From positions 162,753 through 226,752 of the forward strand of contig NW_004451672.1 of the NCBI RefSeq assembly GCF_000321225.1: a DNA stretch of 64,000 nt, in the 5' to 3' direction. The number at the start of each line of letters is the position of its first letter. Position 1 is the stretch's first letter. This DNA comes from Odobenus rosmarus divergens. Lineage: Eukaryota > Chordata > Mammalia > Carnivora > Odobenidae. Shown piece after piece: positions 45,191 to 56,213 of the stretch. A program made the position numbers and the translations under genes. The notes below the pieces were generated by a model. It ran no database searches. It had not been told where the DNA came from and worked only from the letters and a program-made list of their open reading frames with translations.

Positions 45191-46194
45191 TTAAAAGATA
45201 ATAACAATAAGGGGAAAAAAGTCACCATGCAAATAATAGGACGCTTGGCTCTGGGCAGAAGTTCGGCACATCCAAGCGTGAGAATATAATCTGTCTTCCC
45301 TGCCTCTCTGCAGACAGCAGAATGGCCTCAGACTGCTGAGACCCCTTCTAAAGAGCACTTCCCTAACCTTCCTCGATAAAGAGTGTTTTGGCAGGTCTGT
45401 GTTTCTGGCTGAGTGGTTCTGCTGTTGTGGGTCCCCTTCAGCATTTGTTATCAAGTTCTACTGTCTTGCTCATCAGAACCAGGATATTTTATGAGACTTG
45501 TATTTGTCACTTCATGTTTCAGAAAGGGTAGCAGATGAATAAATCTTTTCTAAAAGGAAAAGAATATTAGATTTTTTTTGTCTCACCACTGATAAGAGAA
45601 ACTACTTCCATGCTTTTTTTTTTTTTTTTAAAGGAGTTAAACATCGATTTCTCATGCTGTTTACCTAAAATACCATATAGGGTTACATGATAACAAAGTG
45701 TCTAAATGCAGCGCATATGTAAATAATATGAGAAAGCATGGGTTTGAGGTGTACCTGCTTGGAGTTTCCGCAGAATGTCTGGCCCTTGTGCTTGGCATCC
45801 AGCTTAACTCTCGCTGCTTGATTCCATTTGAGCCACATCTGCATCACGGCCTCTCCTAGGTCCTCACACTGCTGAGAAACAAAATTGCATTTCACGTTCA
45901 CAGCGTCCATCACTCCATCAAGTAAAGCAAATACCGTGGCCTTTATAAGAACTTAATGCACAGACTTTTATGGACCTGGGTCACATCATGTTTCCTACAA
46001 CCTCCCGTCAGTGACCTGGTCTCTGGCGATTAGGCTTTGACATGTATTTAATCCTGCTCCTGGCGCTGGTGACATAGGTATTTCAGCTTTTTCAAGGAGA
46101 GCACGAGCATTAGAACAACAAGGGAAACCATTCACAGTATTTAGAAAAAAGGTACTTGAAGGCTGGTCGCAGAATTACATGACCATTAAAAAGT
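45191..46194. other. non-coding DNA carrying one exon candidate
   Basis: Apart from the candidate at 45755-45871 and a poly(T) at about 45618-45630, nothing recognised. Confidence 0.5.
45755..45871 (-). CDS. candidate internal coding exon, gene not recognised
   Basis: Read on the minus strand, a pyrimidine-biased acceptor (ATTTTGTTTCTCAG) precedes 117 bp of open sequence that ends CAG before GTAC. Length is 39 codons, phase 0 at both ends. The peptide starts QCEDLGEAVMQMWLKWNQAA, is hydrophilic and basic later (RVKLDAKHKG), and ends GNSKQ. The start has two AGs three bases apart (CAGCAG), so 38 or 39 codons are possible. The frame stays open beyond both edges (76 codons at 45683-45913), so splicing is inferred only from the sites. 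I do not recognise the protein family. It is not a repeat I know. It could be a chance frame. Confidence 0.3.
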
Positions 46195-46291
46195 AATAAA
46201 CATTCAAGACTTCATACGAAGGCACGGTAGTGGAGACAGTGAGGTATCAGTGGTGAAAGAACAGACATTATACTATATATTGACTCATCTT

Positions 46292-46492
46292 TTTTTAAGA
46301 TTTTTTAAATTTATTTATTTTAGTGAGGGAGAGAGAGAGTCAGCAAGCATGACTGGGGGGAGGAAGAGAGGGAGAAGCAGACTCCCTGCTGAGGAGGGAC
46401 CCCCCCCAACGCAGGGCTCAATCCGAGGACCCTGGGATCATGACCTGAGCCGAAGGTAGATACTCACCAACTGAGCCACCCAGGTGTCCCAC
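46292..46492 (-). mobile_element. Can-SINE, antisense, nested in L1
   Basis: 'TTAAGATTTTTTAAATTTATTTATTTTAG', a purine-rich middle, 'GATCATGACCTGAGCCGAAGGTAG' and 'CTGAGCCACCCAGGTGTCCC'. Perfect 13-bp target duplication ATTGACTCATCTT at 46279-46291 and 46493-46505. Confidence 0.97.
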
Positions 46493-46875
46493 ATTGACTC
46501 ATCTTGGATGAGAAGGTAATCTTTTTAACCAATGTTGTTGGAACAACTGGACACCCACGTGCAAAAAAATGAGTCTAGACCAGAGACCATCCAGCCGTCA
46601 CGGAAATTAACTCAAAATGGATCACAGACCCAGCAGAAAATGCAAAATTATAAAGCTCCTAGAATATAGGAGGAAATCTAGGTGATGTCAGGTAGGACGA
46701 TGACTTTTTAAATACAACCACCAAAGGCACAATTCATGAAAGAAAGGATAGGCTGGACTGCATTAAAATTAGAATCTTCTGCTCTGCAAAAGACACTGTC
46801 AAGAGAATGAGACAACAAGCCAGACTGGGAGAAAATATTTGCAAAAGACCCATCTGATGAAGAACTATTAGCCAA

Positions 46876-46892
46876 AACACACACACACACAC
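46876..46892. repeat. (AC)n microsatellite
   Basis: Eight AC units inside the L1. Confidence 0.85.
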
Positions 46893-47886
46893 ATTCTTAC
46901 AACTCAACCATAAGAACACAAACAATCAGATTAACAGATGTGTCAAAGACCCTAACGGGTACCTCACCAAAGAAGATATTCATGTGGCAAATAAGCATAT
47001 GAGAAGATGCTCTCCATCATATGTCATCAGGAAAAAGCAAAATAAAACAACACTAAGATACCACCATACCTAGGATGACGGTCAAAATCTGGGATGCTAA
47101 TACCCCCACGTGCTGGCGAGGACGTGAAGCAACAGGGGCGCTCCGTCATTGCTGGTGGGAATGCAAAAGGGTGCAGCCACTCACTTTGGAACCGTTTGGT
47201 GGTTTCTCACAGAACTAAACATTCTCTCACCATACAATCAGGCAATCATGCTCCTCCGTATTCACAAAAGGAGCTACAAACTTATCTCCATGCAAAAACC
47301 TGCACAGGGGTGTTTCCAGCAGCTTTACTCATCACCGCCAAAACTTGGAAGCAACCGAGATGTCCTTCAGTAGGTGATGGATAAGTAAAATGTGGTCCAT
47401 CCAGACAATGGAATATTATTCAGTGTTGAAAAGAAATGAGCTATTGAGCCATGAAAAGACATAGAAGAACTTTAAATGCATATTACTAAGTGAAAGAGGA
47501 CAATCTGGAAAGGCCCCATACTGTATGATTCCAAGTCTAGGATATTCTGGAAAAGGCACGACTCTGGAGATGGTAAAAAGTCAAAAGATCAGTGGTTGTC
47601 AGGGGCCAGGGTGAACTACGATGTATAACAGCACAGTGGGGGACACGTGTCATTATGTCCAAACCCAAGGAACGTACACCAAGAGTGAACTCTAACTCCA
47701 GCAATGGACATTGGGTGACAACGATGTGACCATGTGGGTTCATGGACTGTAACAAACGCACCGTCAGGTGGAAGACATTGATCAGGGGGAGGCCGTGTGC
47801 ATGGGGGCAGTGTTTACTTGGAAAAGTCTTTGGATCATCCCCTCAATTTTCCTGTGAACCTAAAACTGCTCGAAGAAATTTTTTTA

Positions 47887-48702
47887 GAGTAATAGACACA
47901 AGTTTATTATTTTTTTCAACTGCCAATTATTTAAGGTCCTGGTCTAGACTTCCACTGCACAGGGAATCTCCATCCCATGTAGCTGGTATTTCCCTTGAAC
48001 AGGTGTTTACAATCTGGAGACCTTGGTTTTCCCTCCCAAGTGAGGCTCATGTGAGGAGTCAGACTTTGGAACTGCACTGCACAAAATAGTGGGGAAAAAA
48101 CTGGAGATACACAATGGACAGGCAGAACTTATCTTTGAAGAATCATGTCTTTCAGGTTGTCCTCAGTGGTCAAACTACATCAGGGCTGCTAGCAGGGTAA
48201 AGGTGCCGCAGAGACCTTCCTGAGTTTCTCCAAGGCACTTTAGCTGGAGCTCAGGTGTGGTGTAGATGTGTGTTTGGGGGGGGTGGCAGTGGGCTAAGGT
48301 GTGGTCTCAAACCCTGCTTCCATCAGCTGAACCACTGATGTGATGAAACACGAGGTTTATCACCCTGGACACTTGCATGTTGATGCATTACCCCAAAGAG
48401 CAGGTGGATGTATTTCCTGACTTTACACCCACTGCCCCGTGATGGCACTGAGATGGCATGGCAGGCAAAGACTCAGCAGGTATGTGAGTGTGTGGTTCCC
48501 CACAATTTAGAAAAACAAGAATTTTTATAGAAGTTGTGACTATAATAAAAGTTTGTAAATTTATTTGCGAAGAAAAATCTGATTGAAATATAGGTATGTG
48601 GAGATTGTAGGTGATTTGAGATTTACATTTCTACTTTTATATTTGGTATATATATATTTTTTAATATTTTACTTCCTAAAATGACTACACTTTTTTACTA
48701 TC
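47887..48702. other. non-coding DNA with one copy of a 50-bp duplication
   Basis: 47945-47994 recurs at 49960-50009 with one difference. A 115-codon frame at 47742-48089 crosses the L1 end and is not a gene. Otherwise nothing recognised. Confidence 0.5.
47945..47994 (+). repeat. 50-bp direct repeat, copy 1
   Basis: Begins TAGACTTCCACTGCACAGGG and ends AGCTGGTATTTCCC. Differs from copy 2 at one base (GAATCTCC here, GAAGCTCC there). Flanks do not match. Confidence 0.95.
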
Positions 48703-48718
48703 AAGAAAAAATATTCAT

Positions 48719-48916
48719 GGGGCGCCTGGGTGGCTCAGTTGGTTAAGCGACTGCCTTCAGCTCAGGTCATGATCCTGGAGTCCCGGGATCGAGTCCCACA
48801 TCGGGCTCCCTGCTCGGCAGGGAGTCTGCTTCTCCCTCTGACCCTCTTCCCTCTTGTGCTTTCTATCTCTCATTCTCTCTCTCTCTCAAATAAATAAATA
48901 AAATCTTTAAAAAAAA
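48719..48916 (+). mobile_element. Can-SINE, young
   Basis: Very well preserved: 'GGCGCCTGGGTGGCTCAGTTGG', 'GGTCATGATCCTGGAGTCCCGGGATCGAGTCCC', a CT-rich middle, AAATAAATAAATAAAATC, poly(A). Perfect 16-bp target duplication AAGAAAAAATATTCAT at 48703-48718 and 48917-48932. Confidence 0.98.
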
Positions 48917-48932
48917 AAGAAAAAATATTCAT

Positions 48933-49749
48933 ATATATAAAAATGATCTTGATATACAGTGTTGTTTCATATAATATTCTTTAAATATAAAATTTTTATT
49001 TTGGTAAAATGTACAAATACATGTTATAAACAGCACATAGGTACAAAGACACAGGAGCAAATATGCTGATAGAAAGTACTTATAAATAAATACAGAAATT
49101 GTTGGTATAAGTTGAACCTCAAATGCTGCTAGAGTACATCATTTCTCTGAATATAATCCTAACATGTACATGAATCCAATATTAAGATTAGAATTTTAAT
49201 AAATTATATTAATAAACTGTCAAAATATTACTTATAATAGGTTCATTTCTTGTATACATCTTCCTTTGGCTTTATATTAATTTTTTACTGGAAATACTTT
49301 GTAAAGTGTTTAGAAAGGCAGGTTGGTTTTATAATTTTGGAACTCTGGGTATAAATGATAAATTGGGATTATAAACGTGGCTATAGTTCTTCTTACCTGC
49401 CTGCACTTATTACTAGAATCTGACATCAGATCAGCACGGAAGCAGCTTCTCTACACCAGAGATCTAGGTTGGAAAAGTCATGACTGAGGAAAATAAAAAT
49501 GGCTTCCAGGTCACATGTAGTCTTCAGCAGAATGAGATCTTAGGGTACACAGTACGTGGCCTCTAGGACTGACACAGAAGACAGTAGGGGCACAAGACCA
49601 GGGGAGTCAGGAAGGAGGCTTGAAACCTGAGTAACAGCCCCGCTCGCTCTGAAGAATCTCCCTCCTAGGGAAAGCTCAGGAAAGATGGGCGACATCAGTC
49701 CAATCATTAGGAAATAACAGACCCCACGTAAATATTATCACCCATGCAT
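48933..49749. other. AT-rich non-coding DNA
   Basis: No gene or repeat recognised. Moderately GC-richer text from 49420 on. Confidence 0.5.
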
Positions 49750-49911
49750 CTTTTTTTTTAAGATTTTATTTATTCATGAGAGACAGAGAGAGAGGCAGAG
49801 GCAGCAGGAGAAGCAGACTCCCTGCTGAGCCAGGAGTGGGATGTGGGGCTCGCTGGGATCGAGACCTGAGCCGAAGGCAGACGCTTAATGACTGAGCCCC
49901 CCAGGCGCCCC
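49750..49911 (-). mobile_element. Can-SINE, antisense, internally deleted
   Basis: 'TTTTAAGATTTTATTTATTCATGAGAGACAG', 'GAAGCAGACTCCCTGCTGAGCCAGGAG', then 'GGGGCTCGCTGGGATCGAGACCTGAGCC', in which about a dozen bases around 'GATCCCAGGACC' are missing, and 'CTGAGCCCCCCAGGCGCCCC'. Confidence 0.95.
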
Positions 49912-51194
49912 ATCAGCAGCCAGAATTATTTGAACTCCTATACAAATTGTCACGGGAGGTAGACTTCCACTGCACAGGGAAGCTCCATCCCATGTAGCTG
50001 GTATTTCCCAGCGCTGCCATGGGAGAAGCCCGAGGTGCAGTGCGTGGTGGAAGCTGGGGTGTAAGGCACCCATTTATGGTCCATGTTGCACAGTGGCAAA
50101 AGCATCTGGCGGGTCTGCACAACTGGAGGCTGGCGAAGCCCAAAACTCTCAGGAACAGGCTGGAGAACAGAACCTTATTAGTGCATGCTCGTTGGTGCCG
50201 GCTGCATTTAGCCTGAATCAGAAAACTGAAATGAATTTAGACATGAGTCAGCAGCTTTCAATCAAGAGTGGACACAGGGAGACCGAACATTGAGGGCCTC
50301 ACAGGGTTAGAAACGGTGGTTGCTTTGAGGCCCCAAGTTAAAGTGAGAAAGGTTTTCAGTGACCCCTCGAGGGCTAGGCCAGGCAGTGGATCTCAGAAGG
50401 CGTAGGCGGCCTTCACCTCCCAGCGTCCTTTGCAGGAAGGGCGGCCGGGTGATGTAGTTCCTTCAGGGGCAGGTAGGCAGGTGGATGCCGACACACCCAG
50501 CCCAGGGCCACCAGGCTTTCACCCCACACCCAGTGCCGTCTGAGAAAGCAACCTGGGTGTCTGAGTGTCTGTGTGGAGCGCGGACCCACCCCCTTCAAGC
50601 CAACGTCCATCTAGTTGACGTTGACTCTGGGTTCAGCCAGGAGATCAACAACTGATAGTAACATTAGTACACAGAAATTCATAACAGACTAATGGCATGG
50701 ATTTCTTTTACAAAGTATCTTATGTTATAAAAATGGATGACACAGGACATGCAGTTCACCCAGGTGCTGTTTAGATATGCCTCTGTCCAGGAGATTGCTG
50801 AAAGCGACATGCTAGCGCGGTTATGCCATTTATTTACAATTGTTGGGACTAATTTCTGTTTTCTTCTTTGTGCTCTTCTCTACTTTCTAGATGTTTGTTA
50901 ATAAAGATGTTTCAGAATAATTTCAACAATGACAACTTGCATTCAGTAAAGAAAACACTACTTGTTATTTAGAATAAAAAGCTTCCCGGTAAAAAACACA
51001 ATGCCGCACATACAGGCTTCTTCCTTTGGTCTTTATTCATTCAGCCACAAAGGAACCACTGTCTCCTGGAAGTCAGGTTAAGCCAATCAGCAAAGCAAAA
51101 ACTAGGAAACCACAAAGACCCAAGTCATTTTGTTTCTTCTCTTGCTTTTCATGCCTTGGTTTCTTCAGATCCTCGTATTACCACTATTATATAT
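49912..51194. other. non-coding DNA with the second copy of the 50-bp duplication
   Basis: No gene recognised. Overlapping frames at 49885-50293 cover the duplication and a GC-richer stretch, without family features. Confidence 0.5.
49960..50009 (+). repeat. 50-bp direct repeat, copy 2
   Basis: 49 of 50 bases equal copy 1, 2,015 bp upstream. It starts 49 bp after the end of a SINE. Confidence 0.95.
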
Positions 51195-51384
51195 TTTTAA
51201 AGACTTATTTTAGACAGAGAGCACCCACACATGCACACAAGTGGGAGGGGAGAGGGAGAGAATATCTCAAGCAAACTCCCTGCTAAGTGTGGAGCCCAAC
51301 GTGAGGCTCAAGCTCACAACCCTGAGATCATGACCAGAGCCAAAACCAAGAGTTGGGTGCTCAATGGACTGCACCCAGGTGCCT
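51195..51384 (-). mobile_element. Can-SINE, antisense, older copy
   Basis: 'TTTTAAAGACTTATTTTAGACAGAGAGC', a purine-rich middle, 'CACAACCCTGAGATCATGACCAGAGCC', 'CACCCAGGTGCCTC'. More diverged than the other copies. It directly abuts the L1 3' end that follows. Confidence 0.9.
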
Positions 51385-51387
51385 CTT

Positions 51388-52320
51388 TAATATTTTATTT
51401 TTCCATCATGATAAGTGCACTCCTTAACCCCCAACCTCTATCTCCCCAAAACCCCTCCCCTCTGGTGACCAACAGTTTGTTACCTACAGTTAAGAGTCTG
51501 TGCCTCAGTTTGCCTCTCTTTTTTTTTTTTTTCCCTTTGCTCATTTGTTTTCTTTCTTAAGTTCCACATTTAAGAGGGGATCATAGGGTATTTTTCTTTG
51601 ACTTATTTCACTTAGCATTATACCCTCTAGTTCCATCCATGTCATTGCAAATGGCAAGATTTCGTTCTTTTTTATGGCTGAGCAATAGTCCATTGTATAT
51701 AAACACCCCATCTTCTTTATCCATTCATCCATCCGTGGACACTTGGGCTGCTTCCATATCTTGGCTATTGTAAATAACGCTGTATTGTAATACACTCTAT
51801 TGTAAATAATGCTGCTATAAACATATGTGTGCATGTATCTCTTTGAAATAGTTTTATGCTTTGGGTAAATTCCTAGTAGTGCAATTGCTGGATCGTAGGG
51901 TAGTTCTATTTTTAACTTCTTGAGGAAACTCCGCACTGTTTTCCAGAGTGGCTGCCCCAGTTTGCATTCCCACCAACACTGTAAGAGGGTTCCCCTTTCT
52001 CCATATCCTCACCAACACCTGTTGTTTCTTGTCTTGTTGATTTTAGCCATTCTGACGGGTGAGGTGATCTCTCATTGTTGTTTTGATTTGTGTTTCCCTG
52101 ATGATAAATGACATTAAGCAACTTTTCATGTGGCTGTTGGCCACCTATAGGTCTTCTTTGGAGAACTGTCTGTTCATGGATTCTGCCCATTTTTTAATTG
52201 GGTTGGTTTTTGGGTATTGAGGTGTATCAGTTCTTTATATATTTTGGACACTAGCCCTTTATCACATATGTGATTTGTGGATATCTTCTCCCATTCAGTA
52301 GTTTGCCTTTTAGTTCATAA
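51388..52320 (-). mobile_element. L1 3' part, antisense (ORF2 C-terminus and 3' UTR)
   Basis: Antisense order: 3' UTR 'CTATCTCCCCAAAACCCCTCCCCTCTGGTGACCA', 'TTTCACTTAGCATTATACCCTCTAGTTCCATCCATG', 'GGACACTTGGGCTGCTTCC', 'TGCATTCCCACCAACACTGTAAGAGGGTTCCCC', 'GTTTCCCTGATGATAAATGACATTAAGC' and 'ATCTTCTCCCATTCAGTAGTTTGCCTTTTAG', where it stops (5' truncation at about 52320). Moderately young: large stretches are still readable. Confidence 0.95.
51541..52190 (-). pseudogene. L1 ORF2p C-terminal fragment, frameshifted
   Basis: On the minus strand, 52190-51912 reads the segment before the C-terminus ([20 protein letters not shown]), and 51936-51541 reads the C-terminus itself ([56 protein letters not shown]). 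A frameshift separates the two near 51925. A 32-bp tandem duplication at 51766-51814 adds about eleven residues before FTIAKIW and, with another 1-base indel, keeps the frame. The endonuclease and reverse-transcriptase domains are absent, so it is dead as an enzyme. Confidence 0.9.
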
Positions 52321-54544
52321 TATTTCAATAGATATTTTGGGGTCTGTACTATATGCAAGGTAAAGAATAGAAAGATGGACATGACCAAGGCATGCTGTGA
52401 AGACACCTAGGTGAAGAGAAGAGGTCTATTTGGGACCTGTAAAGCATCCTCGCTGGTGAAGGTGACTGCTACCATTAAGTCTTAGTCATTGCTTTCATTC
52501 TTGAGGGTGGTAGCATTGTCTGGTCATTAACATACATTTTATGACAGAAGAGTATACTCGGTGGCCTCAGAATCGCCCTGGTGGTGGATGAGGTGCTTAG
52601 GGAATGTGGGGGTGGGGACAGTGCTGCTTTCCACCAGAGCACGACAGCTTTGGTTCGAGAGGAGCCGTGCTGTGCCTGTTACATTCCAAGTCTGCCACCT
52701 GCTCGCCTTGCCCACATGGCACTGGATCATCACAAGTTTCTTTGCTGCTCACTCAAACACACCAGAAGTGCTGCGAAAGCAGGGCCCGGATGTGAGAAAT
52801 ATGTCTGCAAGTGGGAAGAAAAAATAGAAACAATTTCCTGAAGATGGAACCCATGCTCAGTCAGGAAAGGGAAGCGAGGGAGGGGGTGGTGCAGACACAG
52901 ACCAAGGGCGAGTCCTGGTTGCACTTTCGGGTTTGGTTTTTGTGTACTTTGTATCCAAATGCCCATTTGCTCACAGTTCCCAAGGCGATTTGGATACCCA
53001 CCCCCTTGCTATCTGTCACTTCCGCTCCCGTCTCAGTGAACGGCAATGCCATGCGCTCAGTTCTTCAGGCCGGATGCTTTGAGAAGTCCCGCTTGCTTTG
53101 TTGTGCCCATGTGCAAACCCCAAATATCAGCAAATAGAGTGGGTATCTCATTTCAGATAGATGGTGCCTTCCACAGCAGACATCTGATTCTAATCCTAGC
53201 CACCCCCACGTCCCTCCTGGAATATGGCAACATCACCGGATTTCCCCGACTGCAGTCATGACCACTTGGGGTCCCCCGTCTGTGCAGCAGCTGGGGCACT
53301 CCTACAGACAGAAGTCACTCCGTGTGACTCCCGCTCCACACCGTCCAATGGTGTCACAGCTCAGAACAAGGGAAGTGTTCTGTCTGCAAGCACCTTCATG
53401 ATGCAGACACCTCAGCACTTCTCTGCTTGCATCTGCCCTTCGCCACTCATTTAACCTGACACGGGTTCCCTGTCTTTACCTCAGGGATGGTCTGCTCATC
53501 CCACTGAGGCTAACGCCCGCCTCTCGGATTTGCACGGCTGGGCTTCCACGCTTCCCATAGGAGGTGCGTCCCGCATCACATTAGAGATGCTGAGGTAACC
53601 GCCTCCCCTCCCGCCTTCTGATGTGGGCTGAGCTGGGCTTTATTTACTCCCCCTGACGCTCTGACTCCTTCCCTGACGTATTACATTCAGATCAGCCCAT
53701 TCGTTGGCTGTTCACGCCCACTGAATGACATGCCTACAGGTGCGGACAGGTTTCCTTCACCTTTCTAACCACCGCATTTTCAGCACCTAAAACAACATCT
53801 GGCAAATGGTATATTGTCCAAAACTCAAAAGACATGGCTATTCTTGAGAACGTCCAAGGATTTAGAAAGGACAGTGAATTTTTTTTTTTTTTTATATATA
53901 TAAAGTACTTAATACAGTTGCTGGCCAACAGAACGGCAAGCGCCCCACGTGAATTATATCAACAGGTAGAAACAAAGTCCCTTCAATAGGACTCATCTTC
54001 AAAATATCCAGGAAGGGCAGACGTGTCTCAGGATTATTCTGGGACTCAGAGCAGCCCGCAAGATTAGGCTCTGCTCAACACCACAGACTCTGGCCTCACT
54101 AAGGCAGATCGGCGCTGTGAATTAAAAGGCAGCGTGTTAATGCCGAGATACAGCGATGTTCTGGATGCTTTCGGAGTGGCAGACAAAATGACTAATTCGG
54201 TATTTCAAAGGTTAGCGAAGGCTAATCCTGCTCACAGGCATCAGAGACTCGCTGGAAAAGGTGTGGCCGTGCATGTCCCGGACGAGGTTTTCAGAGAACA
54301 GGGCTGATAACCGGCCTCAGGGACGGCTCCGGGCAGCAAGGCCCTCAGGCCAGCTGCGGGGGAAGGGGCGCGGGGCTCGAGAAAGGAGAGGCTAAGGCTC
54401 TGCTCAGCTGGACCGAAGCGGCCGTGGCTCCACGGCACGCCCAGAGCAAGGGAAGGGAGGCGCACACGGGAAAGTGAGCAAGGAGTGGCTTCAGATGGCC
54501 TCTTAGTCGGCTGGGAAGGCCCCAACAGGACGCCACAGGCCCGA
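52321..54544. other. non-coding DNA
   Basis: No gene recognised. Many short frames overlap at 52530-53140. An L2-like scrap is at 53740-53815 and a poly(T)/TA run at 53880-53902. From about 54240 GC and CpG rise. The longest open frame of the window (191 codons, minus, 54345-54920) runs through this GC-rich part and the LTR-like piece; its Arg/Pro/Ser/Ala-rich reading is typical of GC-rich noise. Confidence 0.5.
53740..53815 (+). mobile_element. possible L2 3' end scrap
   Basis: 'CTAACCACCGCATTTTCAGCACCTAAAACAACATCTGGCAAATGGTA' resembles L2 'caccactgtatccccagcacctagaacagtgcctggcacatagta'. Confidence 0.45.
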
Positions 54545-54740
54545 GGCCTAAACCACAAGCGGATTCTCGCGGCTCTGGAGGCTGCGAGCCCGAGGCCAGG
54601 TGGCGCCTTCTCGCACGTGCTCTTAGGAGGAGAGGCTCTGGTCGCTCTCCCTCTTCTTCACGGGACACTAATCTATGGGATCCGTTTCCCCCATGACCTC
54701 TGACCTGGATCCGGCACATGGGGACACACACTCCATCTGT
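54545..54740 (-). mobile_element. possible MaLR-type LTR fragment, antisense
   Basis: 'AAACCACAAGCGGATTCTCGCGGCTCTGGAGGCTGCGAGCCCGAGG' resembles antisense MaLR 'aaacaacagaaatttattctcacagttctggaggctgggaagtccaag'. 'CTTCACGGGACACTAATCTATGGGATCCG' and 'CCCATGACCTCTGACCTGGATC' fit the later part. Very CpG-rich for this class. Confidence 0.5.
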
Positions 54741-55804
54741 AACAGGCGTGTGGCCCTCACACGATGCTGAGAAGGGTCTCCAGAGAAGGAGAGACACGCA
54801 GGGGAATAGAGAGCACCGGCCAGAACCTGCAGGAAAGGAGGTTACCGACTCCAGTCGCTCATGCAGACAGCAGGAAGGCCTCCACCCCACCCCGAGTTGG
54901 GGTCGCTCGTCAGCAACCACAGCTCCCGTTGTGGTGTGTGTGTGTGAAAGAGATGACCGAGCACCTCACCTACCCCCCGCCCACCGTGACCCGGAGGCTG
55001 GAAAAGGTCTTCTCTACACACCCCTTCCTTCTCTTGCTTTTCCATTTTTTGTCTCCCGATGTCCTTCTAGGCCTTTCCACGTCTATGTCCAGTCCCCACT
55101 CACACCCTCTCTCCCCCAGACAAACCACCCCCACCTCTGCTCCTCATCTCGGGCCCTTTGTCCCAAACCAGAGACACACAAATCTGATGTTGTAGAAATG
55201 GACTAATGGTCCTGGAGTTCAGACACATCTCTTCTGAGAACTGCAGACCACGGAGGTAAACTTCTGGCTGTTTGCCATGTGAAAACGAACCAAAAACAAA
55301 ACCACATATTCATTACAATTGCCGATTTTCACTCTGCCACTTCATTTCCATTAGTTTTTCTGACTTACTCAAGAATTCACATAAATTCTGAATTTACTAA
55401 GAGCATTTTATACATGACCATACAGCCAATCCTATCAGAACAGTGATCACTGGGTTATCTGCATGTTTTGGTAAGCCAAGGACAGTAACAAGAAAGGGAG
55501 TTATAGGTTTCTCTTGATACATAAAAATTTTGTCTCTCATTTAAAAGCTTAACCAATTATATTTTGGCAAAAATAATGCTGATATTATTATTATATATTA
55601 TATATATATTATATACTATAACCTGCCATTATAAAATGAAGCCTCAAAATTCAAAGTAAACAGAAATTACTTACAATTTGAAAAAAAAAAACAACTCAAA
55701 TGTAAACATTTATATTGGTAAAGTTTTTTTTTAATGTGCAAGATAATAAAGCACTATTTTTTAAACCCTAGAGAAAAAATGTAGTGTGTGTGTGTGTGTG
55801 TGTA

Positions 55805-55847
<43 letters not shown>

Positions 55848-56001
55848 CAAGATTTGCCAAATCTCAGGTCTTGAACAGGAAAAAAATTGTGTGATATGGT
55901 AAAAATCAGCACAATGTGTCTTCTGGTGGAGGGACTCACTGGGAGTGCTACGGGGAGGTAGGAGACCAGAAGGCGTTACACATGTGTCCATTAGTCAAAA
56001 C
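54741..56001. other. non-coding DNA with AT and TG/TA repeats
   Basis: No gene recognised. Frames of 143-162 codons at 54718-55206 (plus) overlap each other in two frames and are Pro/Ser/Thr-rich noise. 55560-55740 is very AT-rich. TG/TA microsatellite follows. Confidence 0.5.
55784..55846. repeat. (TG)n(TA)17 compound microsatellite
   Basis: About nine TG units, TATG, more TG, then seventeen uninterrupted TA units at 55813-55846. Confidence 0.95.
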
Positions 56002-56013
56002 TGTATAGTTAAG

Positions 56014-56201
56014 GGACGCCTGGGTGGCTCGGTCATTAAGCGTCTGCCTTCAGCTCAGGTCATGGTCCCAGGGTCCTGGGATCCAGCCCCACATCGGGCT
56101 CCCTGCTCCGCGGGAAGCCTGCTTCTCCCTCTCCCACTCCCCCTGCTTGTGTTCTCTGTCTCTCTTTCTCTGTCAAATAAATAAATAAAATCTTAAAAAA
56201 A
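56014..56201 (+). mobile_element. Can-SINE, young
   Basis: 'GGACGCCTGGGTGGCTCGGTCATTAAGCG', 'GGTCATGGTCCCAGGGTCCTGGGATCCAGCCCC', a pyrimidine-rich middle, AAATAAATAAATAAAATC. Perfect 12-bp target duplication TGTATAGTTAAG at 56002-56013 and 56202-56213. Confidence 0.97.
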
Positions 56202-56213
56202 TGTATAGTTAAG

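Larger units (their letters stand above)
46195..47886 (+). mobile_element. old L1 (L1M type), ORF2 3' part plus 3' UTR, sense, split by a SINE
   Basis: 'GGAGACAGTGAGGTATCAGTGG' lies left of the SINE. Right of it follow 'GTTGGAACAACTGGACACCCACGTGCAAAAAAATGAG', 'ATCTTCTGCTCTGCAAAAGACACTGTCAAG', 'GTCATTGCTGGTGGGAATGC', 'AATCAGGCAATCATGCTCC', 'GTGGTCCATCCAGACAATGGAATATTATTCAG' and 'CTGTATGATTCCAAGTC'. Same family region as 6390-8295, better preserved in places; frames up to 96 codons remain. Ends near a T/A-rich tail without a clear poly(A). Confidence 0.9.

Noticed and set aside
54345..54920. Longest open frame, 191 codons, minus strand
   Set aside because: It crosses an LTR-like piece and a GC-rich stretch, is rich in Arg, Pro, Ser and Ala, and other frames over the same DNA are open too. 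No domain or motif is visible.
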